64,000 nucleotides of DNA from JACMQX01 sp044225675 (GCA_044225675.1 JBGAIH010000007.1:62001-126000), one strand, 5' to 3'. Shown: positions 52,725 to 63,683, counted from the first letter of the stretch. A program made the numbers and translations. Notes: a model not told the origin generated them from the sequence alone.

Positions 52725-54074
52725 CTACGACTGCACCGCGGCCGCAGGCTGGCTCGCCGATGTCTTGTTGATCATGGCTTCGAATTCGTGCCGGAAATGC
52801 TTGATCATGGCGCGCACCGGCATGGCCGCCGCGTCGCCGAGCGCGCAGATCGTGCGGCCCTGGATGTTGTCGGCCACCGAGTTGAGCAGGTCCATGTCGC
52901 CCGGCTTGCCATGCCCCGTGTGGATCCGGTCCACCAGGCGCCACAGCCATCCGGTGCCTTCGCGGCAAGGCGTGCACTGCCCGCAGGATTCATGCATGTA
53001 GAAGTACGACAGGCGCTTGAGGGATTCGACCATGCAGCGCGAGTCGTCCATCACGATCACCGCGCCCGAGCCGAGCATCGAGCCGGCCTTGGCGATGGAG
53101 TCGTAGTCCATGGTGACGTCCATCATGATGGACGCGGGCAGCACCGGCGCGGACGAGCCGCCCGGGATCACCGCCTTGAGCGTGCGACCCTTGCGCACGC
53201 CACCGGCCAGCTCCAGCAGCTTGCTGAACGGCGTGCCCATCGGCACCTCGTAGTTGCCGGGCATCTCGACGTCACCCGAGACCGAGAAGATCTTGGTGCC
53301 CCCATTGTTGGGCTTGCCGCAGGCCAGGTAGGCCGCACCGCCGTTGCGGATGATCCAGGGGACCGCCGCGAAGGTCTCGGTATTGTTGATGGTGGTGGGC
53401 TTGCCGTAGAGGCCGAAGCTGGCCGGGAACGGCGGCTTGAAACGCGGCTGGCCCTTCTTGCCTTCGAGCGATTCGAGCAGGCCGGTTTCCTCGCCGCAGA
53501 TGTAGGCGCCGAAGCCGTGGGCAGCGTGCAGCTGGAAGCTGAAGCTGCTGCCCATGATGTTGTTGCCCAGATAGCCGGCGGCCCGGGCCTCCTCCAGCGC
53601 TTCTTCGAAGCGCTCGTAGGTGCCGAAGATCTCGCCGTGGATGTAGTTGTAGCCGACGCTGATGCCCATCGCGAAGGCAGCGATGGCCATGCCCTCGATC
53701 ACCTGGTGCGGGTTGTACTGCAGCAGGTCCCGGTCCTTGCAGGTGCCCGGCTCGCCTTCGTCCGAGTTGCAGACGAGGTACTTCTGGCCCGGGAACTGAC
53801 GGGGCATGAAGCTCCACTTCAGGCCGGTGGGAAAGCCGGCGCCGCCGCGACCCCGCAGGCCGGATTCCTTGACCGTCGCAATGACCTGGTCCTGGGTCAG
53901 CCCCTCGGACAGGATCTTGCGCAGGGCCTTGTAGCCGTCACGCGCCTCGTAGTCCTTCAGGCGCCAGTTCGTGCCGTCGAGGCCTGCATAGATCTGGGGT
54001 TCGATATGCCGGCCGTGGAAACAGGTCTGGACGCCCGTCGCCTGGAACTGGGAAAGCACTTGGTCGACGTTCAT
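52725..54074 (-). CDS. nuoF: NADH-quinone oxidoreductase subunit F (FMN, NADH site)
   Basis: A 449-residue subunit that oxidises NADH. The NADH/FMN site includes GLRGRGGAGFPTGLKWSFMP and NSDEGEPGTCKDRDL. The N3 cluster ligands lie in ESCGQCTPCREGTGW, with a fourth Cys in TICALGDAAA. The ATG at 54074 is two bases after the nuoE stop. Confidence 0.96.
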   Translation of the reverse strand: MNVDQVLSQFQATGVQTCFHGRHIEPQIYAGLDGTNWRLKDYEARDGYKALRKILSEGLTQDQVIATVKESGLRGRGGAGFPTGLKWSFMPRQFPGQKYLVCNSDEGEPGTCKDRDLLQYNPHQVIEGMAIAAFAMGISVGYNYIHGEIFGTYERFEEALEEARAAGYLGNNIMGSSFSFQLHAAHGFGAYICGEETGLLESLEGKKGQPRFKPPFPASFGLYGKPTTINNTETFAAVPWIIRNGGAAYLACGKPNNGGTKIFSVSGDVEMPGNYEVPMGTPFSKLLELAGGVRKGRTLKAVIPGGSSAPVLPASIMMDVTMDYDSIAKAGSMLGSGAVIVMDDSRCMVESLKRLSYFYMHESCGQCTPCREGTGWLWRLVDRIHTGHGKPGDMDLLNSVADNIQGRTICALGDAAAMPVRAMIKHFRHEFEAMINKTSASQPAAAVQS

Positions 54075-54076
54075 GC

Positions 54077-54580
54077 TCAGGCCTCCGCCTTCGGTGCCGG
54101 CTGCGCGGCACGCAGGCCGTCGATCAGCTGGTCCAGCTTGTCGTTGCTCATGAAGCTGCACATGGTGCGGTCGTTCACCAGCATGACGGGCGAATCGGCA
54201 CAGGCCCCCAGACACTCGCTCTGCTGCAGCGTGAACAAACCGTCGGGCGTGGTTTCGCCCATCGCGATGCCCAGCTTGTGTTCCAGATGGTGCAGGGCCT
54301 TCTGGCCGTCACGCAGCTGGCACGGCAGGTTGGTGCAGACGTTCAGCTTGAACTTGCCCACCGGCTTCTGGTTGTACATGTTGTAGAAGGTCGTGACCTC
54401 ATGCACGGCGATCACGGGCATGCCGAGGTAGTCGGCCACCATCTTCTCGCTGTCGGTGCTGACCCAGCCTTCGGCCTGCTGCACGATCGCAAGGCAGGCC
54501 ATCACGGCCGACTGCTTCTGCTCGGCGGGATACTTGGCGACCTCGCGATCGAAGCGCGCCTTCATGGACTCAGGAATCAT
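54077..54580 (-). CDS. nuoE: NADH-quinone oxidoreductase subunit E ([2Fe-2S])
   Basis: A 167-residue thioredoxin-fold subunit that binds cluster N1a. The ligands lie in VCTNLPCQLRDG and ECLGACADSPVML. The start overlaps the nuoD stop by ATGA. Confidence 0.95.
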   Translation of the reverse strand: MIPESMKARFDREVAKYPAEQKQSAVMACLAIVQQAEGWVSTDSEKMVADYLGMPVIAVHEVTTFYNMYNQKPVGKFKLNVCTNLPCQLRDGQKALHHLEHKLGIAMGETTPDGLFTLQQSECLGACADSPVMLVNDRTMCSFMSNDKLDQLIDGLRAAQPAPKAEA

Positions 54581-55830
54581 CGGTCGATTTCCCCAAAAAC
54601 GATGTCCATCGTGCCGATGATGGCCACCGCGTCTGCAATCATGTGACCCTTGCCCATCTCGTCGAGCGAGGCGAGGTGCGGGAAGCCCGGGGCGCGGATC
54701 TTGAGACGGTAGGGCTTGTTGGCGCCATCGCTCACGATGTAGATGCCGAACTCGCCCTTGGGATGCTCCACGGCGGCGTAGGCCTCGCCTTCGGGCACGC
54801 GGAAGCCTTCGGTGAAGAGCTTGAAATGGTGGATCAGCTCTTCCATGTTGGCCTTCATCGACTCGCGCGAAGGCGCTGCCACCTTGTGGTTGTCGGTGAT
54901 GACCGGGCCGGGATGGACGCGCAGCCAGTCGACGCACTGCTTGATGATGCGGTTCGACTGGCGCATCTCCTCCACCCGGACGAGGTAGCGGTCGTAGCAG
55001 TCGCCGGTCTTGCCGACCGGGATGTCGAAATCCATCCGGTCGTACACGTCGTACGGCTGCTTCTTGCGGAGGTCCCAGGCCACGCCGGAGCCCCGCAGCA
55101 TGGCGCCGGTGAAGCCCATGTTGAGCGCGCGCTCGGGCGACACCACGCCGATGCCGACCGTGCGCTGCTTCCAGATGCGGTTGTCGGTGAGCAGGGTTTC
55201 GTACTCGTCGACGTACTTCGGGAAGCGCCGCGTGAAGTCCTCGATGAAGTCCAGCAGCGAGCCCTGGCGGTTCTCGTTGAGCCGTTCGATCGCGCGGGCA
55301 TTGCGGATCTTGCTGGCCTTGTACTGCGGCATGACGTCCGGCAGGTCGCGGTAAACGCCGCCCGGGCGGAAGTAGGCGGCATGCATGCGCGCGCCAGAGA
55401 CGGCCTCGTACATGTCGAACAGGTCTTCACGCTCGCGGAAGCAGTAGATGAGCATGTTCATCGCACCGCAGTCGAGGCCGTGGCAGCCGAGCCAGAGCAG
55501 ATGGTTCAGCAGCCGGGTGATCTCGGCATACATCACGCGGATGTACTGGGCCCGCTCGGGCACCTCGATGCCCATGAGCTTCTCGATGGCCAGGCAGTAG
55601 GCGTGCTCGTTGCACATCATGGACACATAGTCCAGCCGATCCATGTAGGGCAGCGACTGGATGTAGGTCTTGCTCTCGGCGAGTTTCTCGGTGGCGCGAT
55701 GCAGCAGGCCGATGTGCGGGTCCGCACGCTGGATCACCTCGCCGTCGAGTTCGAGCACGAGGCGCAGCACGCCGTGCGCTGCCGGGTGCTGCGGCCCGAA
55801 GTTCAGGGTGTAGTTCTTGATTTCTGCCAT
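54577..55830 (-). CDS. nuoD: NADH-quinone oxidoreductase subunit D (49-kDa)
   Basis: A 417-residue subunit of the quinone-reducing site. Marks are NFGPQHPAAHGVLRLVLELDGE, DPHIGLLHRATEKLAE and DYVSMMCNEHAYCLAIE, plus the C-terminal DIVFGEIDR that is standard for the family. nuoC and nuoD are separate genes here, unlike E. coli. Confidence 0.96.
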   Translation of the reverse strand: MAEIKNYTLNFGPQHPAAHGVLRLVLELDGEVIQRADPHIGLLHRATEKLAESKTYIQSLPYMDRLDYVSMMCNEHAYCLAIEKLMGIEVPERAQYIRVMYAEITRLLNHLLWLGCHGLDCGAMNMLIYCFREREDLFDMYEAVSGARMHAAYFRPGGVYRDLPDVMPQYKASKIRNARAIERLNENRQGSLLDFIEDFTRRFPKYVDEYETLLTDNRIWKQRTVGIGVVSPERALNMGFTGAMLRGSGVAWDLRKKQPYDVYDRMDFDIPVGKTGDCYDRYLVRVEEMRQSNRIIKQCVDWLRVHPGPVITDNHKVAAPSRESMKANMEELIHHFKLFTEGFRVPEGEAYAAVEHPKGEFGIYIVSDGANKPYRLKIRAPGFPHLASLDEMGKGHMIADAVAIIGTMDIVFGEIDR

Positions 55831-55844
55831 GTTCAGCGCCCCGT

Positions 55845-56453
55845 TCAGCTCAAGCCGCCATAGTTGTCTTCGCGGATGACGCGGGGCGTGATCTCGCGCG
55901 GCTCGATGGTCACCGGCTGGTAGATCACGCGCCGCTGCTCGGCGTCGTAGCGCATTTCGACATGGCCGGAGGTCGGGAAGTCCTTGCGGAACGGGTGCCC
56001 GATGAAGCCGTAGTCGGTCAGGATGCGGCGCAGGTCGTTGTGCCCCTCGAACACGATGCCGTACAGGTCGAATGCTTCGCGCTCGAACCAGTTGGCGGCG
56101 CTCCACACGTCCGTGACCGAGGCCACCACCGGCAGATCGTCGTCGGGCGCGAAGACCTTCAGGCGCAGCCGCTGATTGAGGCTCACCGACAGCAGCTGCG
56201 ACGCAACGCAATAGCGCGGGCCGTCCCAGGCGCCCTGGCGGTAGTCGGAGTAGTCGACGCCGCAGAGGTCGATCAGCTGTTCGAACTTGCAGCCGTCGGC
56301 GTCGCGCAGCAGCACGGCCGCTTCATGGTAGTCGGCGGCGGAGACCACGGCCTCGACCTCGCCGAGCTTTTGCGTGACCCGGCGCGCCCGGCCGCCCAGT
56401 ACGGCGGCAATGGTGTCGCGGAGCGTGTCGGGGTTGACTGCATAGACTGTCAT
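55845..56453 (-). CDS. nuoC: NADH-quinone oxidoreductase subunit C (30-kDa)
   Basis: A 202-residue subunit. The family signature is ANWFEREAFDLYGIVFEGHNDLRRILTDYGF, with HPFRKDFP next. It precedes nuoD by 14 bases. Confidence 0.95.
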   Translation of the reverse strand: MTVYAVNPDTLRDTIAAVLGGRARRVTQKLGEVEAVVSAADYHEAAVLLRDADGCKFEQLIDLCGVDYSDYRQGAWDGPRYCVASQLLSVSLNQRLRLKVFAPDDDLPVVASVTDVWSAANWFEREAFDLYGIVFEGHNDLRRILTDYGFIGHPFRKDFPTSGHVEMRYDAEQRRVIYQPVTIEPREITPRVIREDNYGGLS

Positions 56454-56462
56454 GGCAAGCCC

Positions 56463-56942
56463 TCAAACACGCGCGATGGTCTGGTTGCGGCGGATCTTCT
56501 GCTGCAACTGGATGATGCCGTACAGCAGCGCCTCGGCCGTGGGCGGACAGCCCGGCACGTACACGTCGACCGGCACGATCCGGTCGCAGCCGCGAACCAC
56601 GGAATAGCTGTAGTGGTAGTAGCCGCCGCCATTGGCGCACGAGCCCATCGACAGCACCCAGCGCGGCTCGGGCATCTGGTCGTAGACCTTGCGCAGCGCC
56701 GGCGCCATCTTGTTGCACAGCGTGCCCGCCACGATCATCAGGTCGGACTGGCGGGGGCTGGGGCGAAACAGCATGCCGAAGCGGTCGATGTCGTAGCGCG
56801 CGGCACCCGCGTGCATCATCTCGACGGCGCAGCAGGCCAGACCGAACGTCATGGGCCACAGCGATCCGGTCTTGGCCCAGTTGAGCACCGAGTCGACCGT
56901 CGTGGTGACCAGGCCTTCCTTCAAAATACCATCAATTGCCAT
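56463..56942 (-). CDS. nuoB: NADH-quinone oxidoreductase subunit B (cluster N2)
   Basis: A 159-residue subunit with the terminal [4Fe-4S] cluster N2. The tandem Cys lies in FGLACCAVEMMHAG, and further ligands in SMGSCANGGGYY and VPGCPPTAEALLYG. The next gene, nuoC, starts nine bases on. Confidence 0.96.
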   Translation of the reverse strand: MAIDGILKEGLVTTTVDSVLNWAKTGSLWPMTFGLACCAVEMMHAGAARYDIDRFGMLFRPSPRQSDLMIVAGTLCNKMAPALRKVYDQMPEPRWVLSMGSCANGGGYYHYSYSVVRGCDRIVPVDVYVPGCPPTAEALLYGIIQLQQKIRRNQTIARV

Positions 56943-56969
56943 GGCATCAGTTCCTTGCCGTTGCCGGCG

Positions 56970-57329
56970 TCATTCCCAGTCCAGGGCGCCTTTTTTCCAC
57001 TCGTAGGCGAAGCCCACCACCAGAATGCCCAGGAAAACCATCATGGCCCAGAAGCCGCTCGCACCGATGTCCTTGAGCGCCACGGCCCAGGGGAAGAGAA
57101 AGGCGATTTCCAGGTCGAACAGGATGAAGAGGATGGCCACGAGGTAGTAGCGCACGTCGAACTTCATGCGCGCGTCTTCGAAAGCCTCGAAGCCGCACTC
57201 GTAGGGGGAGTTTTTTTCAGCGTCCGGCCGGTTGGGGCCGAGGATGTATCCGAGAACCTGGGGCGCAACACCTACACCGATGCCGACCAGGATGAACAGG
57301 AAGACGGGCAGATACTGATCGAGGTTCAT
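56970..57329 (-). CDS. nuoA: NADH-quinone oxidoreductase subunit A
   Basis: A 119-residue, three-helix subunit. NSPYECGFEAFEDARMKFDVRYY holds the conserved loop with the quinone-site Cys, and FDLEIAFLFPWAVAL follows. The ATG at 57329 gives the usual length; ATG 57341 would add four residues. It is the first nuo gene, 67 bases downstream of the tRNA-Leu. Confidence 0.95.
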   Translation of the reverse strand: MNLDQYLPVFLFILVGIGVGVAPQVLGYILGPNRPDAEKNSPYECGFEAFEDARMKFDVRYYLVAILFILFDLEIAFLFPWAVALKDIGASGFWAMMVFLGILVVGFAYEWKKGALDWE

Positions 57330-57396
57330 CGGGATGATCATCGCTTGCCTGCCGGTCCGGGGCCTGGAGCCCGTGGCCGGCAAAGGCTTTTTTGTC

Positions 57397-57481
57397 TGGT
57401 GCCGTCGGCGAGACTCGAACTCGCACAGCTTTCGCCACTACCCCCTCAAGATAGCGTGTCTACCAATTTCACCACGACGGC
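57397..57481 (-). tRNA. tRNA-Leu(GAG)
   Basis: The minus strand folds into a class II tRNA. The acceptor stem is GCCGTCG/CGACGGC, the D-arm contains GGTAGACAC, and the anticodon loop TTGAGGG lies between CTATC and GGTAG, giving anticodon GAG. The extra arm is medium-long and the T-loop reads TTCGAGTC. The 3' CCA is encoded. It sits between secG and nuoA, an arrangement common in Burkholderiales, and must be cut from the longer transcript or have its own promoter. Confidence 0.93.
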
Positions 57482-57557
57482 GGTTTTTCTAGCTGCCCGG
57501 ACTGGCATGAGGAACCCCTGCGGGCTGGCTTTCCGGACAAGCTAAGAGTTTACCCTG

Positions 57558-57594
57558 AAAACACCCACTCTCCCGAATGAAGCGGGTGCTTTTT
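57558..57594 (-). terminator. Possible weak terminator between secG and tRNA-Leu
   Basis: On the minus strand AAAA-G-CACCC pairs with GGGTG-TTTT around an imperfect inner stem and is followed by a short T-run. It would also read as a terminator on the plus strand. It may reduce read-through from secG into the tRNA-nuo genes. Confidence 0.35.
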
Positions 57595-57603
57595 CATCTG
57601 CTT

Positions 57604-58029
57604 TTACTTGGTCGGAATCTGGGCCGCGCCCGAAGCCGGCGTCGCAGCCGGCGCCGGGGCTGCGGGGGCCGCTGCAGAAGCTCCGCCGGCAGACGTCGGA
57701 GCGGGAATCTGGGCCGCGCCGGAAGCCGGTGTGGCGGGTGCGGGCGCAGTCACCGGCGCGGTCTCGAGAACGCTGCCGGAGCCGGCGGGCCGCATGTGCC
57801 CGAAATAGGCCAGGCCCAGCGTGCAGGTGAAGAACACCGCAGCCAGCACCGCCGTCGAGCGCGACAGGAAATTGGCACTGCCGCTGGCGCCGAACAGGCT
57901 GCCCGAGCCGCCGCTGCCAAAGGCCGCGCCCATGTCGGCGCCCTTGCCATGCTGCACCAGGATGAGGCCGATCATGCCCAGGGCCGTCAGCATCTGGATC
58001 GCGAGGATCACGGTGAGAAAAACGTTCAT
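57604..58029 (-). CDS. secG: Protein translocase subunit SecG
   Basis: A 141-residue inner-membrane protein that assists SecYE. There are two helices: FLTVILAIQMLTALGMIGLILVQ and STAVLAAVFFTCTLGLAYFGH. The conserved cytoplasmic loop HGKGADMGAAFGSGGSGSLFG lies between them. The Ala/Pro-rich C-terminal tail contains the segment TPASGAAQIP twice. It lies 35 bases downstream of tpiA, a standard pairing. Confidence 0.95.
   Translation of the reverse strand: MNVFLTVILAIQMLTALGMIGLILVQHGKGADMGAAFGSGGSGSLFGASGSANFLSRSTAVLAAVFFTCTLGLAYFGHMRPAGSGSVLETAPVTAPAPATPASGAAQIPAPTSAGGASAAAPAAPAPAATPASGAAQIPTK
57614..57732. repeat. Duplicated 29-base element in the secG tail
   Basis: Copies at about 57614-57642 and 57704-57732 differ at two or three positions and stay in frame 90 bases apart. 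They encode the two TPASGAAQIP segments of the SecG tail. Confidence 0.8.
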
Positions 58030-58064
58030 TCGGTAGCTCCTGTGAGAGGGGTGCGGCAGCGCGC

Positions 58065-58805
58065 TCAGCGGGCGGCGGCAATGATGGAAAGAAAGTCGGG
58101 CGCCTTGAGCGATGCACCGCCGATGAGGCCGCCATCGATGTCCGGCTGCGCCAGCAGCTGCGCCGCGTTGGCCGCATTCATGCTGCCGCCATAGAGGATG
58201 CGCACGCGGTCCACGTGGGTCGTCGCGGCGCGCAGCTGGCCTCGCAGGACGGCATGGACCTGCTGGGCCTGCTCGGGCGTTGCCGTCTTGCCGGTGCCGA
58301 TGGCCCAGACCGGCTCGTAGGCCACGACGATTTCGCTGATGCAGTGCCCGTTGACATGGATGACGGCTGCGAGCTGGCGCTTGACCACCTCTTCCGTCTG
58401 CCCGGCTTCGCGCTCGGCCAGCGTCTCGCCGACACAGACGATCGGCGTGATGCCGGCGCCCAGCGCGGCTCGCGCCTTCTCGGCGACGAGCGCGTCGCTC
58501 TCGTGGTGGTACTGGCGGCGCTCGGAGTGGCCGACGATCGCGTAGCGCACGCCGAACTCCTTGAGCATGGCAGCCGAAATCTCGCCGGTGAAGGCGCCCT
58601 GCGCATGCTGGGACACGTCCTGCGCGCCGAGGCTGACGGACGTGCCGGCCAGCAGCGCCTGCACCTGCGCGAAGTAGGCTGCAGGGGTGCAGACAGCGAT
58701 GTCGCAGTCCGGCGCGCTGGCGCCTTGCGTGATGTCTCGCAGCAGGGATTCGTTGGCAGCCAGGCTGCCATTCATCTTCCAGTTGCCGGCAATGAGTTTC
58801 TTCAT
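58065..58805 (-). CDS. tpiA: Triose-phosphate isomerase
   Basis: A 246-residue TIM-barrel enzyme that interconverts dihydroxyacetone phosphate and glyceraldehyde 3-phosphate. Substrate-binding Lys lies in GNWKMNG, the catalytic His in VGHSERR, and the catalytic Glu in AYEPVWAIGTG. The phosphate loops are LYGGSM and GGLIGGASL. ATG 58805 is chosen; a GTG at 58814 overlaps the preceding stop. Confidence 0.96.
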   Translation of the reverse strand: MKKLIAGNWKMNGSLAANESLLRDITQGASAPDCDIAVCTPAAYFAQVQALLAGTSVSLGAQDVSQHAQGAFTGEISAAMLKEFGVRYAIVGHSERRQYHHESDALVAEKARAALGAGITPIVCVGETLAEREAGQTEEVVKRQLAAVIHVNGHCISEIVVAYEPVWAIGTGKTATPEQAQQVHAVLRGQLRAATTHVDRVRILYGGSMNAANAAQLLAQPDIDGGLIGGASLKAPDFLSIIAAAR

Positions 58806-58810
58806 GGCGT

Positions 58811-59803
58811 TCACCAGGTCAGGACGATCTTGCCGACGTGCGCGTTGGACTCCATGAGCGCATGGGCCCGGGCCGGTCCGTCACCGGCAGCGGCAAAGGT
58901 GCTGTGAATCACGGGCTTGATCGCGCCGCTCTCGATCTGCGGCCAGACGTGGGCCCTGAGCGCCTGCGCGATCGCCGCCTTGAAGGCCACCGGGCGCGGA
59001 CGCAGCGTCGAGCCCCCGATGGACAGGCGGCGCCGCAGCACGAGCCCGGCATTGAATTCGCTGCGCGTGCCGCCCTGCATCGCGATGATGGCGATGCGGC
59101 CATCCTCGGCCAGGCATTCGACCTCGCGCGCCACATAGGAGCCGGCCACCATGTCGAGAACCACGTCGACGCCCTTGCCGCCGGTCAGGCGCCGCGCCTC
59201 CTCGGCAAAGTCGTGGGTTTTGTAGTTGATGGCATGGTCCGCCCCGATCGCGACACAGGCCGAGCACTTCTCGTCCGTGCCCGCCGTCACGATCACGCGC
59301 GCGCCCATGGCCTTGGCCATCTGGATCGCCGTGACGCCAATGCCGCTGGAGCCGCCCTGCACGAGCAGCGTCTCGCCCTTTTGCAGGCGGGCGCGGTCGA
59401 ACACGTTGCTCCAGACGGTGAAGAAGGTCTCGGGCAACGAAGCCGCCTCGATGTCGCTCAGGCCTGCGGGAACCGGCAGGCACTGGCCGACCGGCGCCAC
59501 GCACAGCTCGGCGTAGCCGCCGCCCGCCACCAGGGCACAGACGCGGTCGCCGACCTTCAGCCCGGCGGCCGCCAGCGCCTTCGCGTCGCCCGAGACGATC
59601 TCGCCCGCGACCTCCAGGCCCGGAATGTCCGACGCGCCCGGCGGCACCGGGTAGTTGCCGGTGCGCTGGAGCACGTCGGGCCGGTTCACGCCGCTGGCCG
59701 CCACGCGGATCAGCAGCTCGCCCTCGCCCGGAACCGGGTCCGGGCGCTCGGCGAGGCGCAGCACCTGCGGCGCGCCATAGGACGAAATCTCGACTGCCTT
59801 CAT
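58811..59803 (-). CDS. NAD(P)H-quinone oxidoreductase, zeta-crystallin/PIG3-like
   Basis: A 330-residue zinc-free MDR reductase. It has the N-terminal MKAVEISSYGAPQVLRLAERPDP, GVNRPDVLQRTGNYPVPPG (the PIG3 signature), and nucleotide motif VQGGSSGIGVTAIQMAKAMGA. It reduces quinones or other carbonyl electron acceptors with NADPH. It lies between pnp (32-base gap) and tpiA, with a GTGA-type overlap possible at the tpiA side. Confidence 0.92.
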   Translation of the reverse strand: MKAVEISSYGAPQVLRLAERPDPVPGEGELLIRVAASGVNRPDVLQRTGNYPVPPGASDIPGLEVAGEIVSGDAKALAAAGLKVGDRVCALVAGGGYAELCVAPVGQCLPVPAGLSDIEAASLPETFFTVWSNVFDRARLQKGETLLVQGGSSGIGVTAIQMAKAMGARVIVTAGTDEKCSACVAIGADHAINYKTHDFAEEARRLTGGKGVDVVLDMVAGSYVAREVECLAEDGRIAIIAMQGGTRSEFNAGLVLRRRLSIGGSTLRPRPVAFKAAIAQALRAHVWPQIESGAIKPVIHSTFAAAGDGPARAHALMESNAHVGKIVLTW

Positions 59804-59835
59804 GGTCGCTCAGCTCGCAACGCGGGCGCAGCCGC

Positions 59836-61959
<2,124 letters not shown>

Positions 61960-62030
61960 CTGTCTCTCCTGGGTAGTCTGCACATGAGGCTGTGCGGGTT
62001 GCCCGGAGGCCGGCCGGTCGAACACGATGC

Positions 62031-62071
62031 CATTCCACAAGGGGCCGAAGCCGTCAGCTTCTTGTGGAATG
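62031..62071 (-). promoter_or_regulatory. Long bulged stem-loop in the pnp leader, candidate autoregulatory RNase III site
   Basis: Perfect 11-bp arms CATTCCACAAG (62031-62041) and CTTGTGGAATG (62061-62071) are joined by a bulge and an inner AAGC/GCTT stem. The structure lies 72 bases upstream of the pnp start, downstream of the rpsO terminator. In E. coli, RNase III cleaves a leader hairpin at this position so that PNPase can limit its own mRNA; the parallel is by position and shape. Confidence 0.6.
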
Positions 62072-62114
62072 ACACAGCGCGTATCCGTCTGCCCTGTCTC
62101 CGATGATTGAAGCG

Positions 62115-62152
62115 AAAAAGCGCCTGAGCCAGCGAACCAACTCAGGCGCTTT
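62115..62152 (-). terminator. Rho-independent terminator after rpsO
   Basis: Perfect 12-bp stem AAAGCGCCTGAG / CTCAGGCGCTTT with a 12-base loop, followed on the minus strand by a T-run. It lies 16 bases after the rpsO stop. Partial read-through to pnp is usual for this gene pair. Confidence 0.88.
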
Positions 62153-62167
62153 GCATTCGTCTGCCGT

Positions 62168-62434
62168 TTACTTGCGCAGGCCGAGCTTGGCGATCAGCGC
62201 GGTGTAGCGGTCGGCGTCCTTGTCCTTCAGGTAGTCCAGCAGCTTGCGGCGGCGGCTCACCATGCGCAGCAGGCCGCGGCGGCCGTGGTGATCCTTGGCA
62301 TGGGTCTTGAAGTGGGGGGTGAGTTCGTTGATGCGGGCGGTCAGCAGTGCGACTTGCACTTCGGGGCTGCCGGTGTCGGACGCGCTGCGCGCGTTGGCCT
62401 TGACGACTTCGGCCTTGACGGAAGAGGCGATCAT
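62168..62434 (-). CDS. rpsO: 30S ribosomal protein S15
   Basis: An 88-residue primary rRNA-binding protein of the 30S platform. The family core GSPEVQVALLTARINELTPHF and HGRRGLLRMVSRRRKLLDYL is intact. The ATG at 62434 has an AGGAAAT site; the in-frame upstream extension to 62509 is not part of S15. Confidence 0.97.
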   Translation of the reverse strand: MIASSVKAEVVKANARSASDTGSPEVQVALLTARINELTPHFKTHAKDHHGRRGLLRMVSRRRKLLDYLKDKDADRYTALIAKLGLRK

Positions 62435-62518
62435 TGGATTTCCTGGTGTGTTGAACAACTTGCGCTGGAGGCTGGAACTGCGACCAACGTGCGCCCTGCC
62501 GGCTGGCAAAGCCTCGGG

Positions 62519-62524
62519 ATTATA
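62519..62524 (-). promoter_or_regulatory. Probable -10 box of the rpsO promoter
   Basis: The minus strand reads TATAAT, a full consensus -10, 85 bases upstream of the rpsO start and overlapping the aminotransferase stop codon. The upstream -35 is poor (CCGGCT at 17-base spacing). Confidence 0.45.
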
Positions 62525-63683
62525 TACCGAGCCAGGTCCGAAGCCGGCCCACCCCGGCGGCCAGCCGCCCGGGGTCGCGCGAGGCGAAGCACCAGCGCAG
62601 CCAGGCGCCCGCCTCCGGCGCGAAGGCGCTGCCCGGCGCCAGGCCGAGCCCCGCCTCCGCCACCAGGCGCTTGGCCGTCACCAGCGAGTCGGCATGTCCC
62701 TCCAGCCGGAAGAAGGCATACATCCCGCCCCGGGCCGGCGCCACGCTCACGCCGGGCAAGGCCTGCAGCAGCGGCACCAGCGTGTCGCGGCACTGCCGCA
62801 GGTGGGCCACGACCCTGGGCGTGACCTCGTCGGTGCGCGCCAGCGCCGCCAGCCCGGCGCGCTGGGTGAAAACGCTGGCACAGGAGGTATTGAACTCGAT
62901 CAGCTTGCCCATCTGCCGCGTCATCGCCGGCGGCATGACCAGCCAGCCCAGCCGCCAGCCGGTCATCAGAAAGCTCTTGGAAAAGCTGTGCACCACCACC
63001 AGCCGGTCGTCCGGCACCGCCAGATCCAGAAAGCTCGGCGCGCAGGCCACCCGGCCCGGCTCGGGCGGCTCGTAGTAGAGCCGCTCGTACACCTCGTCGG
63101 CCAGAATCCAGGTGCCAGTGGCCCGGCAATGGTCCAGGATCGCCTGCTGCTCGGCGCGCGACAGCGTCCAGCCGGTGGGATTGTTGGGGGCATTGACGAT
63201 CAGCAGGCGGGTGGCCGGTGTCACGGCCGCGAGCAGGCGCTGCAGGTCCAGCGTCCAGGCGCCGTCCACCGGTTGCAGCGGCACACAACGCACCTTGGCG
63301 CCGAGGATGGCGGGTTGCGCCGTCAGGTTCGGCCAGACCGGGGTGACCGCCACCACCTCATCGCCCGCATCCACCAGCGCCTGCACGGCGAGCATCAGCG
63401 CGCTCACGCCACCGGAGGTCACGGCCAGCCGGTCGACGCCCACAGGGCCATGCAGCGCGCTCATGTAGCGCGACAGGGCCTCGCGCAGCTCGGGCAGGCC
63501 GAGGTTGTGGGAATAGAAGGTCTCGCCCCGCTGCAGCGAGTCCATCGCCGCCTGCCGGATGAAGTCGGGCGTGACCTCGTCGCTCTCGCCAAACCAGAAG
63601 GCCAGGACGTCCTCGCGCCCCATGCCGGCATTGGCGACTTCGCGGATTTTCGATTCTTCGAGATTCTGGATGGCTGCGCGCAT
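62520..63683 (-). CDS. PLP-dependent class I/II aminotransferase
   Basis: A 387-residue fold-type I aminotransferase. The PLP Lys lies in SFSKSFLMTGWRLGW, with NAPNNPTG and ADEVYERLYY upstream and a C-terminal Arg in LRWCFASRDP for the substrate carboxylate. The pattern fits the aspartate/alanine/aromatic subgroup with a broad possible range. It is the gene before rpsO on the same strand; a 35-base gap separates it from the partial gene before it. Confidence 0.92.
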   Translation of the reverse strand: MRAAIQNLEESKIREVANAGMGREDVLAFWFGESDEVTPDFIRQAAMDSLQRGETFYSHNLGLPELREALSRYMSALHGPVGVDRLAVTSGGVSALMLAVQALVDAGDEVVAVTPVWPNLTAQPAILGAKVRCVPLQPVDGAWTLDLQRLLAAVTPATRLLIVNAPNNPTGWTLSRAEQQAILDHCRATGTWILADEVYERLYYEPPEPGRVACAPSFLDLAVPDDRLVVVHSFSKSFLMTGWRLGWLVMPPAMTRQMGKLIEFNTSCASVFTQRAGLAALARTDEVTPRVVAHLRQCRDTLVPLLQALPGVSVAPARGGMYAFFRLEGHADSLVTAKRLVAEAGLGLAPGSAFAPEAGAWLRWCFASRDPGRLAAGVGRLRTWLGI

